The notes below the pieces were generated by a model. That model was not told where the DNA came from and did not search any database. It was given only the letters and a program-made list of their open reading frames with translations. Positions 1 through 9,195 of a stretch of DNA of 64,000 nt are shown here, piece after piece. Position 1 is the first letter of the stretch. Every line of letters begins with the position of its first letter. This DNA comes from Pseudomonas sp. QS1027 (GTDB taxonomy: Bacteria > Pseudomonadota > Gammaproteobacteria > Pseudomonadales > Pseudomonadaceae): positions 1 through 64,000 of the forward strand of contig NZ_PHSU01000022.1 of the NCBI RefSeq assembly GCF_002814235.1, written 5' to 3'. Made by a program: the position numbers and the translations under genes.

Positions 1-46
1 TTATAAGGATCATTTTGTCTGTGGTACTGCGCTTGTTCGTTTTGCA

Positions 47-76
47 ACGCCGGGCGGGGCCGCCCAGCGTGTTTTT
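47..76 (+). terminator. Rho-independent terminator of a gene left of the window
   Basis: A GC-rich hairpin (ACGCCGGGCGG facing CCGCCCAGCGT) is followed on the plus strand by five T. The T run is only on this side, so it ends a plus-strand gene outside the window. It may also slow transcription arriving from the minus-strand permease gene. Confidence 0.65.
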
Positions 77-102
77 CCCTACCAGGTAAGCAACGCTTGC
101 CG

Positions 103-1584
103 TTACCGACTGATTTTCCAGGCATCACCCGCTGGCGCCGTGCCACGGTCATAAGGCTTGCCCAGCCACATGTAGAGCAGGCCGAGACCGATGACGATGG
201 CGGTGCTCAGGACCATGGCGTAGTTGATGTACCACGCCGCATCCGGGGTGCGCGGCCAGGCCATGTTGACGATGGCGCCGACGCCGTAGACCAGCGCGCC
301 GATATTCACCGGCAGGCCCCAGGCACCCAGGGTGAACTTGCCGCTGGGTTTCCAGCCGCGGGCCCGGGCGAACAGGGCGGCCAGCACGATCATCTGGAAC
401 GCCAGGTAGATGCCAATGGCCGCGAAGCTGACGATGGTCGCCACCGCGTCCTGCAGGAAGAAACCGAGGGCGATGATCAGCGCCGGCAGCACGCCGGAGA
501 CGAACAGCGCCGCTACCGGCACCTGGGTGGTCGGTGAAAGCCGCTTGAGCAGGTGGCTGCCGATGACCATTTCATCCCGGGCGTAGGAATACAGCAGGCG
601 ACTGGCAGCCGCTTGCAGGCTGATGACGCAGGAGATGAAGGAAATCATCACCACTCCCATCACCACTTTCGAACCGACGCTACCGAAGGCATTGTTGAGG
701 ATGGTGGTCACCGGGTCCTTGTCGGTGCCGTTGATCACCGCCTGCATGTCCGGCACAGCGAGGATCAGCGCCAGGCAGGCGAACATCGCGGCGATACCGC
801 CGATGTAGATGGTCATGCGCATGGCCACCGGGATCTGCTTGCTCGGGTTCGGGGTTTCCTCGGCCACATCGCCGCAGGCTTCGAAGCCGTAGTAGAGGAA
901 CATGCCGGCCAGGGATGCAGTGAGGAACGCCGGCAGGTAGGAGCCGTCGACACGGATATCGAAGGTGTTGAACAGCACGCTGATCGGCTGGTGACGCTCG
1001 AACACCAGCAGGTAGACGCCGACGATCACCGCGCCGACCAGTTCGCAGAGAAAGCCGAACATGGCGATGCGTGCCAGGACCTTGGTGCCGCTGAGGTTGA
1101 CCAGGGTGGCGAACAGCGTCAGCACCAGGGCGATGACGATATTGGTGTTGTTGCTCGGCTCGAAACCGAGCATCGCCGCCAGGTAAGGACCGGCACCCAC
1201 GGCTACGGCGGCAATGGTCACACAGAGGGCGATGGAGTAGATCCAGCCGACCATCCACGCCCAGCGTTTACCCACCAGGCGTCGGGCCCACGGGTAGACA
1301 CCGCCGGAAATCGGGAATTGCGAGACCACTTCACCGAAGATCAGGCAGACCAGCAGTTGTCCACAGCCCACCAGCAGGTAGGCCCAGAACATCGGCGGGC
1401 CGCCGGCGGCCAGGCACAGGCCGAACAGGGTGTAGACGCCGACCACCGGCGAAAGGTAGGTAAAGCCCAGGGCGAAGTTTTCCCACAGGCTCATGCTGCG
1501 ATTGAAGTTCGAGGTGTAGCCCAGTTTGCGCAGCTGTTCGGCATCGCTGTCGGCTGCTGCGCCGAGATGGGGTTGTGCACTCAT
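103..1584 (-). CDS. APC-family amino acid/GABA-type permease
   Basis: A 493-aa integral inner-membrane protein with about 12 hydrophobic helices. The N-terminal FALGFTYLSPVVGVYTLF segment and the central FYYGFEACGDVAEETPNPSK segment are typical of the APC amino acid/choline transporter branch that includes GABA permeases. It probably imports an amino acid or amine by secondary transport. It lies about 100 bp downstream of patD and on the same strand, so GABA, putrescine or a related polyamine breakdown product is the likely substrate, but the sequence does not fix this. The ATG at 1584 starts a normal-length protein. No truncation is seen. Confidence 0.85.
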   Translation of the reverse strand: MSAQPHLGAAADSDAEQLRKLGYTSNFNRSMSLWENFALGFTYLSPVVGVYTLFGLCLAAGGPPMFWAYLLVGCGQLLVCLIFGEVVSQFPISGGVYPWARRLVGKRWAWMVGWIYSIALCVTIAAVAVGAGPYLAAMLGFEPSNNTNIVIALVLTLFATLVNLSGTKVLARIAMFGFLCELVGAVIVGVYLLVFERHQPISVLFNTFDIRVDGSYLPAFLTASLAGMFLYYGFEACGDVAEETPNPSKQIPVAMRMTIYIGGIAAMFACLALILAVPDMQAVINGTDKDPVTTILNNAFGSVGSKVVMGVVMISFISCVISLQAAASRLLYSYARDEMVIGSHLLKRLSPTTQVPVAALFVSGVLPALIIALGFFLQDAVATIVSFAAIGIYLAFQMIVLAALFARARGWKPSGKFTLGAWGLPVNIGALVYGVGAIVNMAWPRTPDAAWYINYAMVLSTAIVIGLGLLYMWLGKPYDRGTAPAGDAWKISR

Positions 1585-1685
1585 GACGGTATTGCTCCGG
1601 AAAATCGGCAGATTTCAGGTGTCCGAAACCGTGGCCGGGCCATGACGGCCCGTCCCGGTTCGGTATTGTTGTGGTGGGTTGGTAC

Positions 1686-3110
1686 TTAGTGCTTGAACAT
1701 CACATGACGCACGGTGGTGTAGTCCTCCAATCCGTACATGGACATGTCCTTGCCATAACCGGACAGTTTCTGCCCGCCATGGGGCATTTCGCTGACCAGC
1801 ATGAAATGGGTGTTGACCCAGGTGCAGCCGTATTGCAAACGGGCCGCCAGGCGGTGGGCGCGACCGACGTCGGCGGTCCATACCGACGACGCCAGGCCGT
1901 AGTCCGAATCGTTGGCCCAACCCAGTACCTGGGCTTCATCGCTGAACTTCGTCACCGATACCACCGGCCCGAACACCTCGCGGCGGACGATTTCGTCATC
2001 CTGCTGGGCATCGGCCAGGACCGTCGGTTCGAAGAAGAAGCCATTGCCGGGTACCGCCTTGCCCCCGGTGACCAGGCGGATATGCGACTGGGCCAGCGCG
2101 CGCTCGACGAAGCCGGCCACGCGGTCACGGTGCTGGGCCGTGATCAGTGGACCCAGCTCGGTTTCAGGGTCGTCCTGCAAGCCGTACTTGATGGTGCTGA
2201 CCGCCGCGCCGAGTTTCTCGACGAACTTCTCGTAGATCCCGGCCTGGGCGTAGACCCGGCAGGCGGCGGTGCAGTCCTGGCCGGCATTGTAGAAACCGAA
2301 GGTGCGGATGCCTTCCACGGCGGCGTCGATATCGGCGTCGTCGAAGATGATCACCGGGGCCTTGCCGCCCAGTTCCATGTGCATGCGCTTGACGCTGTCG
2401 GCGGTGCTGGAAATGATGTGCGAGCCGGTGGCAATGGAACCGGTCAGCGAGACCATGCGCACCTGCGGATGGGTCACCAGCGGATTGCCCACGGTCGGGC
2501 CACGGCCGAAGACCAGGTTGAGCACGCCGGCGGGGAAGATCTGCGCCGCCAGTTCGGCCAGGCGCAGTGCGGTCAGCGGGGTCTGTTCCGAGGGTTTGAG
2601 CACCACGGTATTGCCGGCGGCCAGGGCCGGGGCGATTTTCCAGGCGACCATCATCAGCGGGTAGTTCCACGGTGCGATGGAGGCGATCACGCCCACCGGG
2701 TCGCGGCGGATCATCGAGGTGTGGCCGGGCAGGTATTCGCCTCCCGCCGAGCCGCTCATGCAGCGGCTGGCGCCAGCGAAGAAACGGAACACGTCGGCGA
2801 TGGCCGGGATCTCGTCGTTGAGGGCGGCGCTCAGGGGTTTGCCGCAGTTGTCCGATTCCAGTTTCGCCAGTTCCGGGCCGTGGGCCTCGATGGCATCGGC
2901 CAGTTTCAGCAGCAGCAGGGAGCGGTCCTTCGGTGCGGTCTGCGACCAGCTTTCGAAAGCGGCGGCGGCGGCGCGCACGGCGGCGTCGACCTGGGCTTCG
3001 CTGGCTTCGTGGATATCCACCAGCACCCGGCCCAGGGACGGGTTGAACACGGATTGGGCCGGGCCTTCGCCGTTGACGAGCTGGCCGTTGATCAGCAGTT
3101 TGGTTTGCAT
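1686..3110 (-). CDS. patD: Gamma-aminobutyraldehyde dehydrogenase PatD
   Basis: A 474-aa NAD-dependent aldehyde dehydrogenase, very similar over its whole length to E. coli PatD (YdcW), which oxidises 4-aminobutanal from putrescine to GABA. The catalytic Glu lies in MELGGKAP (about residue 246) and the nucleophilic Cys in NAGQDCTAAC (about residue 280). The C-terminal YGCTWVNTHFMLVSEMPHGG block matches the family. An ATG seven codons upstream exists, but the start at 3110 (MQTKLLING) has an AGGAC ribosome site at good spacing and matches the PatD N-terminus. It follows the ydcSTUV-type transporter on the same strand, as in E. coli. Confidence 0.92.
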   Translation of the reverse strand: MQTKLLINGQLVNGEGPAQSVFNPSLGRVLVDIHEASEAQVDAAVRAAAAAFESWSQTAPKDRSLLLLKLADAIEAHGPELAKLESDNCGKPLSAALNDEIPAIADVFRFFAGASRCMSGSAGGEYLPGHTSMIRRDPVGVIASIAPWNYPLMMVAWKIAPALAAGNTVVLKPSEQTPLTALRLAELAAQIFPAGVLNLVFGRGPTVGNPLVTHPQVRMVSLTGSIATGSHIISSTADSVKRMHMELGGKAPVIIFDDADIDAAVEGIRTFGFYNAGQDCTAACRVYAQAGIYEKFVEKLGAAVSTIKYGLQDDPETELGPLITAQHRDRVAGFVERALAQSHIRLVTGGKAVPGNGFFFEPTVLADAQQDDEIVRREVFGPVVSVTKFSDEAQVLGWANDSDYGLASSVWTADVGRAHRLAARLQYGCTWVNTHFMLVSEMPHGGQKLSGYGKDMSMYGLEDYTTVRHVMFKH

Positions 3111-3142
3111 ATGGATGTCCTCATGACGCAATCAGATATTTC

Positions 3143-3260
3143 GATCAACACCGAACCTTTGTAGGAGCAGGGCTTGCCCGCGAAGAGGCCCTTGAGCCCT
3201 GCATCGCCTATCAGGACGCCATCGCCGGCAAGCCCTGCTCCTACAGGTTCGGTGTTGATC
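3143..3260. repeat. Large REP/BIME palindrome inside the polyamine operon
   Basis: Two nearly perfect arms (3143-3178 and 3227-3260) contain the Pseudomonas REP core GTAGGAGCAGGGCTTGCC and its complement. The symmetry extends outward through GATCAACACCGAACC / GGTTCGGTGTTGATC. The inner segment shares about 40 nt with the repeat at 6178-6340. It lies between patD and the transporter permease gene. Confidence 0.85.
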
Positions 3261-3272
3261 CTTGGAAATGGG

Positions 3273-4100
3273 TTATTTGCCACCACTGCCCGCCACGCTT
3301 TCACCGCCGCGGGTCAGGTAGTAGGCGCCGAGGATCGGCAGCATCGTGACCATCATCACCAGCATGGCGACCACGTTGGTCACGGGCACATCCCGTGGCC
3401 GGCTGAGCTGGTTGAGCAGCCAGATCGGCAAGGTGCGTTCATGGCCGGCAGTAAAGGTGGTGACGATGATCTCGTCGAACGACAGGGCAAACGCCAGCAT
3501 GCCGCCGGCCAGCAACGCCGAGCCGAGGTTCGGCAGGACGATGTAGCGGAAGGTCTGCCAACCGTCGGCACCCAGGTCCATCGAGGCCTCGATCAGGCTG
3601 TGGGAGGTGCGCCGCAAGCGGGCGATGACGTTGTTGTAGACGATCACCACGCAGAAGGTCGCGTGGCCGACGATGATGGTGAACATCCCAGGCTCGATCC
3701 CCAGGGTCTTGAAGGTTGCGAGCAGGGCGATCCCGGTGATGATCCCCGGCAGCGCGATGGGCAGGATCAGCATCAGCGAGATGCCCTGCTTGCCGAAGAA
3801 GTCCCGGCGATACAGGGCGGCCGAAGCCAGGGTGCCGAGCAGCATGGCGATCAGCGTGGCAATCGCGGCGATCTGCAACGACAGCTTGATGGCTTCCAGC
3901 ACGTCCGGCCGGCCGAAGGCCACGCTGAACCACTTCAGGGTGAAGCCCTGGGGCGGGAAGCTGAAGGCCGCGTCTTCGGTGTTGAAGGCGTAGAGGAAGA
4001 TGATCAGGATCGGGAAGTGCAGGAACACCAGCCCGCCCCAGGCCGCCAGGCGCAGACCCAATGAAGCCTTGTCGCCGTGTTGCTGTGAATTAGAGCGCAT
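3273..4100 (-). CDS. ydcV: ABC transporter inner-membrane permease, YdcV/PotC type
   Basis: A 275-aa protein with about six membrane helices and the EAA-type loop typical of PotC-family permeases (around SLIEASMDLGADGWQTF, which docks on the ATPase). It forms the second channel subunit of the putrescine/spermidine-type importer encoded here. Its start overlaps the end of the preceding permease gene by 11 nt, indicating coupled translation. Gene order (binding protein, ATPase, two permeases, patD) matches E. coli ydcSTUV-patD. The exact polyamine or related substrate cannot be read from sequence. Confidence 0.88.
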   Translation of the reverse strand: MRSNSQQHGDKASLGLRLAAWGGLVFLHFPILIIFLYAFNTEDAAFSFPPQGFTLKWFSVAFGRPDVLEAIKLSLQIAAIATLIAMLLGTLASAALYRRDFFGKQGISLMLILPIALPGIITGIALLATFKTLGIEPGMFTIIVGHATFCVVIVYNNVIARLRRTSHSLIEASMDLGADGWQTFRYIVLPNLGSALLAGGMLAFALSFDEIIVTTFTAGHERTLPIWLLNQLSRPRDVPVTNVVAMLVMMVTMLPILGAYYLTRGGESVAGSGGK

Positions 4101-5037
4101 CGAAGGCCCCCAGGCGTTTGACGATGGACAGGTACACGGCGATCAGCACGATCGGCACCAGGGTGAAGGCCGCTGCCATCGGCATGTTGCCGATGGCGCC
4201 CTGCTGGGCGTAGACCATGCTGCCGACGAAGTAGCCGGGCGGGCCGATCAGTTGCGGCACGATAAAGTCGCCCAGGGTCAGCGAGAAGGTGAAGATCGAC
4301 CCCGCGGCGATGCCGGGAATCGACAGCGGCAGGACCACCTGCATAAAGGTCTGGCGCGGCTTGGCGCCGAGGTCCGCGGAGGCTTGCAGCAACGACGGCG
4401 GCAGGCGCTCCAGGGAGGCCTGGATCGGCAGGATCATGAACGGCAGCCAGATATAGACGAACACCAGGCAACGTCCCAGGTGCGAGGTCGACAAGGTACT
4501 GCCGCCGACCCCGGGAATGCCCAGCACGAACTGCAACAGCGGCTCCAGCCCGAGGTGCTGGACGAACCACTGGGCGACACCGCCCTTGGCCAGCAGCAGG
4601 GTCCAGGCGTAGGCCTTGACGATATAGCTGGCCCACATCGGCATCATCACCGCGATGTAGAAGAACGCCTTGGTCTTGCCCGTGGTGTAGCGCGCCATGT
4701 AGTAGGCGATGGGGAAGGCGATGAAACCGGCGACGATGGACACCACCACCGCCATGCTCAGGGTGCGCAGGATGATGTCGAAGTTCGACGGTGCGAACAG
4801 GGCGGCGAAGTTGGCCAGGGTCAGGTCCGGGGTGACCGCCATGGTGAAGTCGTCGAAGGTGTAGAACCCTTGCCAGAGCAGGGTCAGCAGCGAGCCGAGG
4901 TAGATCGCGCCGAACCAGATCAGCGGCGGCACCAGCAGCAGCGCCAGGTAGACGTTGGGGCGGCGGTACAACAGGTTGGCGAAGCGCCGCATCGGCGAGC
5001 CGGCGGCGGTCGCTTGGGGGAGGGCGAGGGTGTTCAT
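4090..5037 (-). CDS. ydcU: ABC transporter inner-membrane permease, YdcU/PotB type
   Basis: A 315-aa permease of the PotB branch: a long hydrophilic N-terminus, a first helix around VYLALLLVPPLIWFGAIYLG, and an EAA-type loop around LLQASADLGAKPRQTF. It pairs with the overlapping downstream permease to form the membrane channel. Its start is separated from the stop of the ATPase gene by a single base, so the transporter genes are one transcription unit. No defects are seen. Confidence 0.88.
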   Translation of the reverse strand: MNTLALPQATAAGSPMRRFANLLYRRPNVYLALLLVPPLIWFGAIYLGSLLTLLWQGFYTFDDFTMAVTPDLTLANFAALFAPSNFDIILRTLSMAVVVSIVAGFIAFPIAYYMARYTTGKTKAFFYIAVMMPMWASYIVKAYAWTLLLAKGGVAQWFVQHLGLEPLLQFVLGIPGVGGSTLSTSHLGRCLVFVYIWLPFMILPIQASLERLPPSLLQASADLGAKPRQTFMQVVLPLSIPGIAAGSIFTFSLTLGDFIVPQLIGPPGYFVGSMVYAQQGAIGNMPMAAAFTLVPIVLIAVYLSIVKRLGAFDAL

Positions 5038-5038
5038 G

Positions 5039-6064
5039 TCAGGCCTCGCTCGCCAGCACAGTCATGGCTTCCCGTGCCCAGCGCGCGGTGATGCGCTGGC
5101 CGGCCTGGTGCCCGGTATGGGTGTCCTGCCATTGGCTGTTGGGCTGGCTGATGTTCAGGGTCTGGCCGTTGTCCAGTTTCAGTTCGTAGCGGGTGGCGCT
5201 GCCCTGGTACTGGATATCGTGGAGCAGGCCGCTGATCTCGACCTCATGGCCTTGCACCGGACCGTCGGCGAAGCGCACGTGCTCCGGACGGATCGACAGT
5301 GGCAGGTCGCTGCCACAGAGCTGTTTTGCCAGGTCACCGCGAATCACGTTGGAGGTGCCGACGAACTCGGCGACAAACACGGTGGCCGGTTTCATATAGA
5401 GGTTGCGCGGACTGTCGACCTGTTCGATGCGGCCTTTGTTGAACACGGCGACACGGTCGGACATGGACAGGGCTTCGGTCTGGTCATGGGTGACGAAGAT
5501 GAAGGTGATGCCCAGTTGCCGTTGCAGTTTTTTCAGCTCGCCCTGCATCTGTTCGCGCAGCTTGAGGTCCAGCGCGCCGAGGGGTTCGTCGAGCAGCAGC
5601 ACGCGAGGGCGATTGACCAGGGCGCGGGCCAGGGCCACGCGCTGGCGCTGGCCGCCGGAGAGCTGCACCGGCTTGCGCTCGCCATAGCCGGCCAGGGCGA
5701 CCATGCCCAGGGCTTCTTCGGCGCGGTTCAGGCGTTCGGTCTTGCCGACGCCTTTGACTTTCAGGCCGTAGGCGACGTTGTCGCGAACGTTCATGTGGGG
5801 GAACAGCGCGTAATCCTGGAACACCGTGTTCACGTCGCGCTGATAGGGCGGCAGGCCGGCGGCTTCTTCGCCATGGATGCGGATCGAGCCGGCGCTGGGC
5901 TGTTCGAAACCGGCGATCAGGCGCAGGCAGGTGGTCTTGCCCGAGCCGGAAGGGCCAAGCATGGAAAAGAACTCGCCGTCCTGGATATCGATGGAAACCC
6001 GGTCGACGGCTTTCACTTCGCCGAACTGACGGGAAACGTGGGTGAACTGGACTGCAAGCGTCAT
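5039..6064 (-). CDS. ydcT: ABC transporter ATP-binding protein, YdcT/PotA type
   Basis: A 341-aa ATPase with Walker A (GPSGSGKTT), Q-loop, signature LSGGQRQRVALARAL, Walker B (VLLLDEP) and switch His (FVTHDQ), followed by a C-terminal TOBE-like region as in PotA. It energises import by the two downstream permeases. A longer frame begins at 6154, but the ATG at 6064 (MTLAVQFTHV) has a GGAG ribosome site nine bases away and gives the family length, so it is preferred. A REP pair separates it from the binding-protein gene upstream. Confidence 0.9.
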   Translation of the reverse strand: MTLAVQFTHVSRQFGEVKAVDRVSIDIQDGEFFSMLGPSGSGKTTCLRLIAGFEQPSAGSIRIHGEEAAGLPPYQRDVNTVFQDYALFPHMNVRDNVAYGLKVKGVGKTERLNRAEEALGMVALAGYGERKPVQLSGGQRQRVALARALVNRPRVLLLDEPLGALDLKLREQMQGELKKLQRQLGITFIFVTHDQTEALSMSDRVAVFNKGRIEQVDSPRNLYMKPATVFVAEFVGTSNVIRGDLAKQLCGSDLPLSIRPEHVRFADGPVQGHEVEISGLLHDIQYQGSATRYELKLDNGQTLNISQPNSQWQDTHTGHQAGQRITARWAREAMTVLASEA

Positions 6065-6177
6065 GATGCGGTGCTCCGAGAAGGCATGGGTCGCCACAGC
6101 GGCCCGGCCTGGACTTCTGAAAAAGCTGAAACGGTGGAGAGCGGTCTGACTCACAGCGCGCCGCCTGTTCGGACGCC

Positions 6178-6340
6178 ATCGCCGGCAAGCCGGCTCCTAC
6201 AGGATTTGTGTCGTACGCAAATTCGGTATTCGACACCGATCCCTTGTAGGAGCTGGCTTGCCAGCGATGAGGCCCTTGAGCCTTGCATCGCCTATCTGGA
6301 CGCCATCGCCGGCAAGCCAGCGCCTACAGGTTCTGCGGGT
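6178..6340. repeat. REP/BIME cluster between binding-protein and ATPase genes
   Basis: Inverted copies of the REP core occur: CGCCGGCAAGCCGGCTCCTACA, then TGTAGGAGCTGGCTTGCC, then GCCGGCAAGCCAGCGCCTACA. The segment CTTGAGCC-TGCATCGCCTATC followed by GGACGCCATCGCCGGCAAGCC also occurs in the 3143-3260 element. BIMEs at this position often cap the mRNA of the highly expressed binding protein. Confidence 0.8.
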
Positions 6341-6359
6341 ACTCAAGATCGCTCGGGGA

Positions 6360-7511
6360 TCAACGGCCGCCCATGATCGCGATGTAATCCTGGGTCCAGC
6401 GGCTATACGGCACGAACTTGCCGCCCGCGGCCTGCGGAGTGGTCCAGAAGGCGATCTTGTCGAAGTGGTCGAAGCCATTGGTCTTGCAGCCTTCAGCCCC
6501 CAGCAACTCGCTTTCCTTGCACGCCGCCGGGACCGCCGGCAACGAACCGAACCAGGCCGCGACATCGCCCTGGACCTTGGGCTGCAGCGACCAGTCCATC
6601 CACTTGTAGGCGCAGTTCGGGTGCTTGGCATCGGCGTGCAGCATGGTGGTGTCGGCCCAGCCGGTGACGCCTTCCTTCGGAATGGTCGAAGCCACCGGCT
6701 GCTTGTCCGCCTGCAAGCCGTTGACCATATAGCCCCAGGAACTGGAGGCGGCGACGCCTTCGTTCTTGAAGTCACTCATCTGCACGGTCGCGTCATGCCA
6801 GTAGCGATGGATCAACGGCTGCTGCGCGCGCAGCAGGTCGAGCACGGCCTTGTACTGGGTTTCAGTCAGCTCGTAGGGGTTCTGAATCCCCAGTTCCGGC
6901 TTCGCCGACTTCAGGTACAGCGCCGCGTCGGCAATGTAGATCGGGCCGTCATAGGCCTGCACGCGGCCCTTGTTCGGCTTGCCGTCCGGCAGGTTCTGCG
7001 CATCGAAGATCACACCCCAGCTGGTCGGTGCCTGCTTGAACACACTGGTGTTGTACATCAGCACGTTCGGGCCCCACTGATAAGGCGTGCCGTAGGTCTG
7101 CTTGTTGACCACATACCACGGCGCATCCTTGAGACGCGGGTCGAGGTTCTTCCAGTTCGGGATCAATGCGGTGTTGATCGGTTGCACACGCTTGCCGACG
7201 ATCAGCCGCAGGGAGGCGTCGCCGGAGGCGGTGACCAGGTCATAACCACCCTTGGCCATCAGACTGACCATTTCATCGGAGGTGGCCGCGGTTTTCACGC
7301 TGACCTTGCAACCGGTTTCCTTCTCGAAGCCCGTCACCCAGTCGTAGGCCTTGTCGCTTTCGCCGCGTTCGATGTAGCCGGGCCAGGCGACGATATCCAG
7401 TTGGCCTTCGCCCGCACCGACGGCTTTCAGCGGCTCGGCGGCCTGGATCGAGACGCTGGCCAGCAGCGCGGTGGTCATTGCACTGAGCAGTGCGGTCTTG
7501 TGCACGAACAT
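6360..7511 (-). CDS. ydcS: Periplasmic polyamine-type substrate-binding protein, YdcS type
   Basis: A 383-aa exported solute-binding protein. The signal peptide is residues 1-24 (hydrophobic core, ending SIQA before AEPLKAVG). The mature part has the PotD-like fold signatures IVAWPGYIERG near the start and WKNLDPRLKD in the middle, and its length matches E. coli YdcS (381 aa). It delivers substrate to the YdcTUV channel. The ribosome site AGAGGGAA lies just before the ATG. E. coli YdcS has also been linked to polyhydroxybutyrate; nothing here tests that. Confidence 0.9.
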   Translation of the reverse strand: MFVHKTALLSAMTTALLASVSIQAAEPLKAVGAGEGQLDIVAWPGYIERGESDKAYDWVTGFEKETGCKVSVKTAATSDEMVSLMAKGGYDLVTASGDASLRLIVGKRVQPINTALIPNWKNLDPRLKDAPWYVVNKQTYGTPYQWGPNVLMYNTSVFKQAPTSWGVIFDAQNLPDGKPNKGRVQAYDGPIYIADAALYLKSAKPELGIQNPYELTETQYKAVLDLLRAQQPLIHRYWHDATVQMSDFKNEGVAASSSWGYMVNGLQADKQPVASTIPKEGVTGWADTTMLHADAKHPNCAYKWMDWSLQPKVQGDVAAWFGSLPAVPAACKESELLGAEGCKTNGFDHFDKIAFWTTPQAAGGKFVPYSRWTQDYIAIMGGR

Positions 7512-7598
7512 GGGGATTCCCTCTTCTTTAATTATGGTCGGGGCAGTTGAACGTGATGCAGCGTGCCGTTTGCGGGCTGGTTATTAGCGTAGAGCGTC

Positions 7599-9089
7599 TT
7601 ACAAATGCTGGCCGTGGCGCGCCATGATGTGCCGCACCACGCTGTAGTCCTGAAGCGAATCGCTGGACAGATCCTTGCCGTAACCGGAGCGCTTCAGGCC
7701 GCCGTGGGGCATTTCGCTGACCAGCATGAAATGGCTGTTGATCCAGGTGCAGCCGTATTGCAGGCGCGAAGCCACCTGCATGGCCTTGTCCAGGTTCTGG
7801 GTCCAGACCGACGAGGCCAGGCCGTATTCCGAGTCGTTGGCCCAGTCCACCGCCTGGCTCAGTTCGTCGAAGCGGGTCACGGTGACCACCGGGCCGAACA
7901 CTTCGCGCTGGACGATCTCGTCGCTCTGCTTGCAACCGGCGAGCAGGGTCGGCTGGTAATAGAAGCCGGCCCCGGAATGCACGGCGGCACCGGTGACCCG
8001 TTCGATATGCGGTTGCCCGAGGGCGCGTTCGACAAAGCTGGCGACGCGGTCGCGCTGGCGGGTGCTGATCAGCGGGCCGATTTCATTGTCGGCGTCGCGC
8101 TTGCCGGCAAACCGCAGGCTGCTGACCGCCGCGCCGAGTTCGGCCACCAGCTTGTCGTGAATCCCGGCCTGGGCGTAGATCCGACAAGCCGCGGTGCAAT
8201 CTTGCCCGGCGTTGTAGTAGCCGTAGCTGCGCACGCCTTCGACCACGGCTTGCAGATCGGCGTCGTTGCAGACGATCACCGGTGCCTTGCCGCCCAGTTC
8301 CAGGTGGGTGCGTTTCACACTTTTGGCGGCGGCCTGGAGGATTTTCTGGCCGGTGACGATATCGCCGGTCAGCGACACCATGCGCACTTTCGGGTGGCTG
8401 ACCAGATGGCTGCCGACCCCTTCGCCACCGCCGCAAACGATATTGATCACCCCTGGCGGCAGCAGCTCGGCGAGGGTTGGCGCCAGGGCCAGGATCGACA
8501 GCGGCGTGTGTTCGGAGGGTTTGAATACCAGGGTGTTGCCAGCGGCCAGGGCCGGGGCGATTTTCCACGCGGCCATCATGATCGGGTAGTTCCACGGCGC
8601 GATGGAGGCGACCACGCCAATCGGGTCGCGGCGCACCATGCTGGTGTAGCCCGGCAGGTATTCGCCGGACAACTGGCCGGTCTGGCAACGCACGGCACCG
8701 GCGAAGAAGCGGAATACGTCGACTGTGGCGCTGAGGTCGTCCTGGCGGGCCAGGTGCAGGGGTTTGCCGCAGTTCAGCGATTCCAGGCGGGCCAGCAGGT
8801 CGGCGTTTTTCTCCACCGCATCGGCGATGGCCAGGAGGATATTGGCCCGTTGCTGCGGAGTGGTCCGCGACCAGCCGGCAAAGGCCCGATGGGCGGCGAG
8901 GATGGCGCTTTCGACCTGTTCGCTGCTGGCTTCGGCGATATGGGTCAGTACCTCGCCCGTGGCCGGGTTGAGGATCGGCTCGACAAAACCCTGGCCGGCA
9001 ACGAGTTCACCGTCGATCAGCAAAGCGGTGAACAGTGGGGTCGGGTGTGCGCCAGCCATTTTGCGAGTTCTCTTTTCTTGTGTGGCCAT
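7599..9089 (-). CDS. Second PatD-like aldehyde dehydrogenase
   Basis: A 496-aa aldehyde dehydrogenase clearly paralogous to the PatD in this locus: the same LELGGKAPVI, YNAGQDCTAACRIYAQAG and CTWINSHFMLVSEMPHGG blocks, with catalytic Glu and Cys intact, but an N-terminal extension of about 20 residues. It probably oxidises an amino-aldehyde from polyamine breakdown. The frame is open to 9188, but the ATG at 9089 (MATQEKRTRK) has a strong AGGGGA ribosome site. It is the first gene of the transporter operon, 87 bp before the binding-protein gene. Why two paralogues are kept is not clear from the sequence. Confidence 0.88.
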   Translation of the reverse strand: MATQEKRTRKMAGAHPTPLFTALLIDGELVAGQGFVEPILNPATGEVLTHIAEASSEQVESAILAAHRAFAGWSRTTPQQRANILLAIADAVEKNADLLARLESLNCGKPLHLARQDDLSATVDVFRFFAGAVRCQTGQLSGEYLPGYTSMVRRDPIGVVASIAPWNYPIMMAAWKIAPALAAGNTLVFKPSEHTPLSILALAPTLAELLPPGVINIVCGGGEGVGSHLVSHPKVRMVSLTGDIVTGQKILQAAAKSVKRTHLELGGKAPVIVCNDADLQAVVEGVRSYGYYNAGQDCTAACRIYAQAGIHDKLVAELGAAVSSLRFAGKRDADNEIGPLISTRQRDRVASFVERALGQPHIERVTGAAVHSGAGFYYQPTLLAGCKQSDEIVQREVFGPVVTVTRFDELSQAVDWANDSEYGLASSVWTQNLDKAMQVASRLQYGCTWINSHFMLVSEMPHGGLKRSGYGKDLSSDSLQDYSVVRHIMARHGQHL

Positions 9090-9195
9090 GGAGCTTCCCC
9101 TATCGCTGGAGTCCGGCCTTTCTCTAGATGGATGGCAAGAGACTAGAGGGCGGACGGGAGGTCGACAAATACTAAATACTGAATGCAACGTTCGA

